From Rhytidiadelphus loreus (taxonomy: Eukaryota; Streptophyta; Bryopsida; Hypnales; Hylocomiaceae): a stretch of 64,000 nt of DNA. The notes beneath the pieces were generated by a model. That model was given only the letters and a program-made list of their open reading frames with translations. It was not told the origin of the DNA and did no database searches. The stretch lies in contig OX344763.1 of the NCBI GenBank assembly GCA_947034895.1, positions 56,295,025-56,359,024 on the forward strand, read 5' to 3'. How positions within the stretch are numbered: position 1 is the stretch's first letter; each line of letters begins with the position of its first letter. Shown piece by piece: positions 58,845-64,000 of the stretch. The position numbers and the translations under genes were made by a program.

Positions 58845-61091
58845 TAAGTATCAAGAACGGACGCAGAGGATGCAACAAGAGGTTCAGGACCTGGAGGTGA
58901 ACCCCCAAGTAGAAGGAAGAGAGAGAATAAGGCAACTTTAGATTGGGGCACACTTAATGCCCTCCAGATTATGGCAAACCCTGGGTGGATGGATGCAAAT
59001 TCACCATGGACAAGAGCGACATGTCAGAAGTATGTAGATTGGGCCCACATCAACCGCCATTGGCCACACGACCAGTACGAGGTGCACGTGAAATCTGGCG
59101 TGGTAAACATTGACTAGTGCCAACATCTGCACTTCAAGAAGAGGCTGATTGAAGTGTCATTGGCACTTTGGGGTTCAAAATCCAAGAAAGACGGGACACT
59201 TTCATTATGCCAAATGGCATATGTGGAGGTTTTTCTTAGCAAGAATGTGGATTGGAAAACCTTTTTGGGTAAGAAAAAGAATGGTGAATTACCAAATAGA
59301 ACTCGCCACATTGCACCAAATCTTGCCGTGCCATTGGACAATGTACCAAATCCTACCGTGCCATTGGATGATGTACAAAATGTGCAACTCAACGTAGTTC
59401 CACAAGCGGAGCGGCTAGGGATGGAGTTAATGGAGGTAGAGGTTGGTCAGGGCAGCGGTCCAGATGTCAACCAAGAAGATGTAATTGGTGGAGTGGAAGC
59501 TAATGGTGAAGAAGTAATTCGCTTGCGCCAATTAGTCCAAACACTGCAAGCAGAAAAAGAAGAAGCACTACGACAACATGCTGCAGAGTTGGAAGGTCAA
59601 AGAGTAAAGGTGCGGGCCCTTGTGGATGAAAATGTGCGACTCATCGCACGTGAAGCCGAGCTCGTAGAGTGTGAAAGGCGGTTCAGCACAGATTCAATTC
59701 TACCACTCGATGTTGTAATGGAACATGCTACATACGGTGTGGATGAAGACAGACTAGGCCCAAGTAGTACAAATGAGTTTAGAGTGCAATTACAATCCAT
59801 TTTTCCAAGTGCAAAAAGTGCCACGTTGGATATTATGCGTGCACGTGCTGAGCGAGTTGAAGTAGAGGTTGGAAGTACTCACACAAGCATGGAAGAATTA
59901 AAAAACGCTATGTGCGCTTTGGAACTTCACGCCAACAATGTTGAGGCAGAAGTGAAAATGCTTACTGTAGCTCGAACAGGCATAGAGCAGACCATGACTG
60001 CAATAAGTGCTCAAAATATGCGGTTGGTCCAAAACCCTCAAAAGGAGCAGATGCTGCTTCAAATGTGCAACATGAAGTTGAATTGCAACTTAGCGCTAAA
60101 CAAGGCTGAGCAAATGTAGTGTGAAGTGAAGAAAGTGGCTGTGGAATTCAATGATGGCGGTGAACATTATTTTGGCTTGACCTTGTAGCCTTGGGTGGAG
60201 GAAATGTTCACCGATGATTTGCCAATGAAAATCGAGAATTCAAGCATCGATTAGAATGTCTCTCCAGACTTGGAATTCCAGTATAATATCAAGTGCTATC
60301 AGTACGGGCCAGCCAACCGCGATGGCATTAGGCCACTAGAGTGGCCTTCCATTCCAGATTTTGTACAAGATGAAACAACATGTACAATGTGCGAAGAACC
60401 ATTTGGCCCCGAGGGTGGATGGAATCTTGGTACATGTGGCCATTTATACCCCCCCGTGTGTCTCATTCCACACATGGTCACCAGAAAGAGATGTGCGCAA
60501 TGCAGGGCTCCATTTCATCCACAACTTTACAAAATGTTTGGCCTTCAAGACCACATGCCTGCACATTACGAGCACAATGAAGAAAATTTACCGAGCCTCG
60601 ATAATAGAGTACATTGGGGGAAGGACATGACGTGGCTTTGGAAGTGGGGCCATGACAACCGACACCTCCCTGTAGGAATGATCACTGCCATACATTGGAA
60701 GAATGACGACCACGTGACAGAGGTGATCAAGCGGTTGATTAGAGATGGTGATCCAAGGCGTCAATTATATTTTGGTCAGATTGCCGATGGACATTGGAAC
60801 CCAGAACTCTCCATTTTTGTGCGTGCACCACATCCACAGCACATCATGTTTAACTCTCAAGGCATTCCAGTCGGATTTGAGGGTGAAATGAGTTTTGAAG
60901 ACGAAATGAGTTACATTGAAGAAAATACCTTCCATGAGCCAGCGCTTGTGAGTACCATTTTTTCCCACTTACATAATAGATACGACCGTGCCGTACATCA
61001 GCTTTTGACAACTTTGCAATCGAGACAAGAATTGCAGAGATTTTTAAGAAGCAGCATAGCACGAGGCATTGTAATCGAAGAAGTAGAATAG
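58845..61091 (+). pseudogene. coiled-coil protein with RING-like zinc finger
   Basis: One frame continues from about 58845 to TAG 61089, with stops TAG near 59115, TAG 60117, TAG about 60186 and TAG about 60252. The start is not determined. A Trp-rich N-terminal domain (TLDWGTLNALQIM...VDWAHINRHWP..., QMAYVEVFLSKNVDWKTF) is followed by long heptad-type coiled coil (RLRQLVQTLQAEKEEALRQH, RVKVRALVDENVRLIAREAE). The C-terminal half has CTMCEEPFGPEGG...TCGHLYPPVCLIPHM...RCAQCRAPF, with the Cys/His order of a RING (C-C-C-H-C-H-C-C), and ends in an acidic helix. The N-terminal block resembles helix-turn-helix/MYB-like layouts of some transposon proteins, but I cannot assign it. RING proteins usually act as E3 ubiquitin ligases. 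Here that is inference. All stops are TAG, consistent with CAG to TAG. Confidence 0.55.
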
Positions 61092-61364
61092 ATAGTTTTG
61101 GATTAGATTGTATATAATTAGATAGATGTATAAAATTAAATACCGGAAGTTGTATAAAGCGAACATATGTAAAGCCTTTACTAGATTACCATCTACTTGA
61201 AGGATTTATAAAACATGTACATTTATCATTTTCTTTCCACCTCGTGTATTGTTGCTTTGCCTTTGTCTATTGGATTAATCTATTGGCCCTTTTTGTAATA
61301 GTGTAGAAGAAGCTTGTATGCTTAGATGGTGGTAGGTAAAATAGTCTTCTATTTTATTTTTGGT

Positions 61365-61575
61365 GAAGCCCTAAAGTCCCAAGTCCATTTTTTGGCCCAA
61401 ACCACCCTAAACCACCACTTTTGCTATGTTCACTTATGAAATAAATTTTTAAACTTTTTTATAGAATCTAACCAGAGAATCTTGTTCTACACTTAATTTA
61501 GATGACATGATACAAAATTTGTGATGTTTGACTGTATAGATTGAAAGTTATTAGCATTCAAAGTGAAAGAAGAAA
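61365..61575 (+). repeat. dispersed AT-rich repeat, copy 3 of 3
   Basis: GCCCTAAAGTCCCAAGTCC is followed by AAACCACCCTAAACCACC, AATCTAACCAGAGAATCTTG and TAGATTGAAAGTTATTAGC. It lies about 270 bp after the RING-like gene. Confidence 0.55.
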
Positions 61576-61789
61576 ATTTATTTCAAGAAGTTGCTAGGAT
61601 TGCCCGCTCCACAAAAGAATCCATAACTTTTCCATTCCTAATCCAAATGGGATGAATGAAAGCCTCCCATTTAAAAGAAAATATAATCCAATCGGAAAAA
61701 GATATTAAAATTTGTATTTCATTTTTTTGTGGATTTTTTTGGCTACCCGGAGTCCTGGACCGCCCGGTGTTCAAATCTCCCCTATTTTG

Positions 61790-61985
61790 AGATTATTGTG
61801 GCATAACCTTTGCTCCTAGGCATTGATTGGAATAGAAATTGTATTTTGAATAAACTCATAAGTTTCTCTATCATTCTATCTTATGAAAAAGTTTCCAAAA
61901 GTTTCCGTAAAAATTGAGATCATTGGAACCTACCGCAAATCCATTTTGTCCCTTGCAGGAGGGACAATGAGAGTATGTTACTTTA
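61790..61985 (+). repeat. dispersed repeat related to 15175-15390
   Basis: GGCATAACCTTTGCTCCTAG, GTTTCTCTATC and AAAAAGTTTCC occur in the same order as in the minus-strand copy at 15175-15390. Confidence 0.45.
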
Positions 61986-63235
61986 GGGGCTAAGAAATAA
62001 GAACAATGGAAATTCCTTACCAAAGCAAGAAATAATTAACAATTAATTTTATTGCTTAATCTTTGATGAAATCTTCTTTAAGTCTTAAGAATTAAACCAA
62101 AAAATAATTCAAGTTTTGTTCTCTTAGTTTTTAACTTTTTTTAGTTGAACTATTGATTGACCACTCCCTCATATTTATTTTTAAATTCAAAGTTTAGAAA
62201 TTGAACATATTCCTCAAATGGCATTATGGCAATGAAATGATCAAAGTCTAATATCTTGCAATTGCTAAGTTGATAAGGTCATGCTACATGAAAATTTTCC
62301 CAAATCAATTGAAATAAATGACTTTATGAATAGCGATCCTATACTTCAAGTCTTAAATTGAATAGATTCTAATTTTTTCTTTTCATTTCATTTCAAGATG
62401 AATACAACAGAAATGGCAACTTGGAGTGTTTTTTTTGGCAATAATTAGCCTAGGCCCTAGGGTCCACATGGATTAATATTTTTGAATTTCTTGCCATACA
62501 GTGTAAAATCAATTTAGCAACTTCTCTAATTAGAAATTCAATAACGAACTTTAATCCGTAGAATCCTAGATGCCTTGCAGCTTGTTTTGAGCTTCTTAGA
62601 ATTTGCTGATTTTGCTCTAAATTGAACAAAATGTCAACATTTTTATTGGGTAACTAGGTGTATCAATTTAAAAAAAATTGTAACTGTATAAATTCAAACT
62701 AGACATGTTAGAAATCTCATAGGAAACCTAAACTAAACACAACAATATCACTTATGGAGTAAAAGATTATAATGTTTGACCCTGAGGGTGTTAAAACTAC
62801 AAAAATGATGTGAAGTCTTCCAATCCTCTTTTCACAAGTCAAATTTAAAAAGTTGATGACCAAAAAAATATGAGGTTAAAGGGCCTAATATGTATAACCC
62901 CAATCAATTTATGGCTTCTTAAAATATACTCTATAATTTTTTTTTAATTTTAAATGAATTTTGAATGTGATTTTTTCTCCATGATCTAGTGTTTTTGAGG
63001 CACATTTCCAAGAGCTCTCAATGCTACAAGAAGTCAAGATTGCAATGGGTACCCTTGCACAAAGTCTTGAATAGAAAAATCACTATCATTTATTTTTAAG
63101 AACAGACTATTGATGCTCTAACTAGACTTCAAGAAGAACTTTCCAAAAATGGATACTACTAAAAATAGCAACTTAACTAGGTTTTATTTAACTTCAAAGT
63201 TTTGCCAATACCAGATTTGGGGGCCAAGGTGAATT

Positions 63236-63530
63236 GACCCGTCCATCCTGCCTGTCCAAATACCCATCCAGATGCCCGTCGACGGAAGCCCGCTCATCCA
63301 AATACCCGTCCATTTTGCTCGTCTAGATGCCCGTCGACAGAGGCCTGTCCATCCAGATACTCATCCATCCCGCCCGTCTAGATACTCGTCTAGCGCGCTC
63401 GTCCAGCCCGCCTATCGACGAAGAACATCCATTCATTTTTGTAGTTTTCATCCTTTGTCAACGGTTCTCATCCAGATTTCATCTTGAAGGACGCCGGGGA
63501 TGAATCCGGACGTCCGGACGTGACGTGACA
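63236..63530 (-). repeat. CCGTCC-rich subterminal tract, right
   Basis: CCCGTCC, CCATCCAGATGCCCGTCGAC and CCCGTCTAGATACTCGTC words repeat. It is GGACGG-rich on the minus strand and mirrors the left subterminal tract, ending with CCGGACGTGACGTG at 63514-63527 inside the terminus. Confidence 0.7.
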
Positions 63531-63542
63531 TGGACAACCCTG

Positions 63543-64000
63543 CTGTAACTATAAAGTTACAATTAGCATTTACATGATCACCATGACTTCCATTGAATAT
63601 AAATTAATTCACAAGTGTCAAGAGTTCATTCCAAAGAATCTTCATTAAATAAGGAAGATACAAAAATATCAATCACCATTGAACATCAAAGCATCTCACT
63701 ATACAAGTCAGCCTTTTAACTCAAGTCGAGTTAAATGGAGAGAGCACATTAACATGTATGAAGGATTGGGTTTATAAACATTATGTCCATTGGATTCCAA
63801 ACCAAACATTCAAGGATATCTTTTCAACTCGAGTTCACTTAAATACCGGGTAATTAGTGTTGAAAATTATTTTACATTCATTACAAATTAACATTTCAGT
63901 TCAATACTCAGACGAGATATTCAACTCGAGCCGAGTTGAACAATAGACAGAATTATTCATTATTGTCAATCCATGGTTATTTCGTTAACTCGAGTTGAGT
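63543..64000. repeat. right flank of the hAT element with four palindromes
   Basis: Palindromes of the AACTCG type lie at 63715-63735 (arms TTTAACTC/GAGTTAAA), 63824-63840, 63921-63941 (arms TTCAACTCG/CGAGTTGAA) and from 63985 to the window end. They match the copies at 28879 and 29197, so the two flanks were probably one intron-rich region before insertion. No exon is visible in these 458 bp. Confidence 0.7.

Larger units (their letters stand above)
61092..63235. other. AT-rich non-coding stretch
   Basis: No gene seen. It holds the third dispersed repeat copy (61365-61575) and a relative of the 15175-15390 repeat (61790-61985). Confidence 0.45.
29267..63542. mobile_element. giant composite hAT-type element, about 34.3 kb
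   Basis: The left end is CAAGGTTGTCTAT at 29267. The right end read inward is CAGGGTTGTCCAT (ending at 63542), 11 of 13 matches, with the CAxGG...GTC form common in hAT termini. The flanking 8-mers are TTGTAACT (29259-29266) and CTGTAACT (63543-63550), 7 of 8 identical, the duplication length of hAT elements. CCGGACGTGACGTG occurs just inside both ends (29280-29293 and 63514-63527). A decayed hAT transposase lies near the left end. Locus 1-type palindromes flank both sides but I found none inside, as expected for an insertion. The interior holds a MULE, locus 2 and other genes. Whether the whole 34 kb moved as a unit or grew by nested insertion is open. Confidence 0.6.

Overview
The window looks like repeat-dense nuclear DNA of a land plant. 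It has short exons split by introns with canonical GT..AG ends. It also has TTTAGGG-type tracts, CACTA, hAT and MULE transposons with plant-style termini, satellite arrays and long AT-rich gaps. I cannot name the species. A bryophyte or other non-flowering plant is only a guess. No rRNA, tRNA or CRISPR was seen. Almost every gene is a decaying copy with in-frame stops but largely preserved frame.

Layout. 1-1507 is a 185-bp satellite. 2.3-4.5 kb holds a GC-rich leader-like stretch and intron-like DNA. 4.5-13.7 kb is 'locus 1': a broken gene for a ParB-like plus DNA-methyltransferase-like protein, a low-complexity protein, and an FCP1-type HAD phosphatase gene split by a 2.77-kb CACTA element. 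13.7-19.8 kb is mostly AT-rich DNA with one MITE. 19.8-22.4 kb (minus) is a degraded SWIM/MULE transposase. 22.4-28.0 kb (minus) carries an LTR-like leader and two tandem paralogues of an unrecognised protein. 28.5-29.2 kb is the edge of another gene region carrying the same palindromes as locus 1.

At 29267-63542 lies what appears to be a 34-kb hAT-type insertion. It has short inverted termini, a near-perfect 8-bp target duplication and a decayed hAT transposase at its left end. Inside are a SWIM/MULE transposase gene on the minus strand, 'locus 2' (a second, divergent ParB-like plus methyltransferase gene at 44.1-48.8 kb), a pseudokinase gene and a RING-like/coiled-coil gene. The transposase, kinase and RING genes each lie just downstream of a GGACGG-rich tract followed by a TATA box. 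A similar tract closes the right end.

The strongest candidate for an undescribed system is the pair of ParB-like/methyltransferase genes. Introns of locus 1 repeatedly carry a 19-bp palindrome with a CTCG-N(2-4)-CGAG core. Introns of locus 2 carry satellites and a solo hairpin with the same core. A self-recognition role, with the palindromes as targets of the encoded modification proteins, is my inference only. All domain calls are by eye and untested by search.
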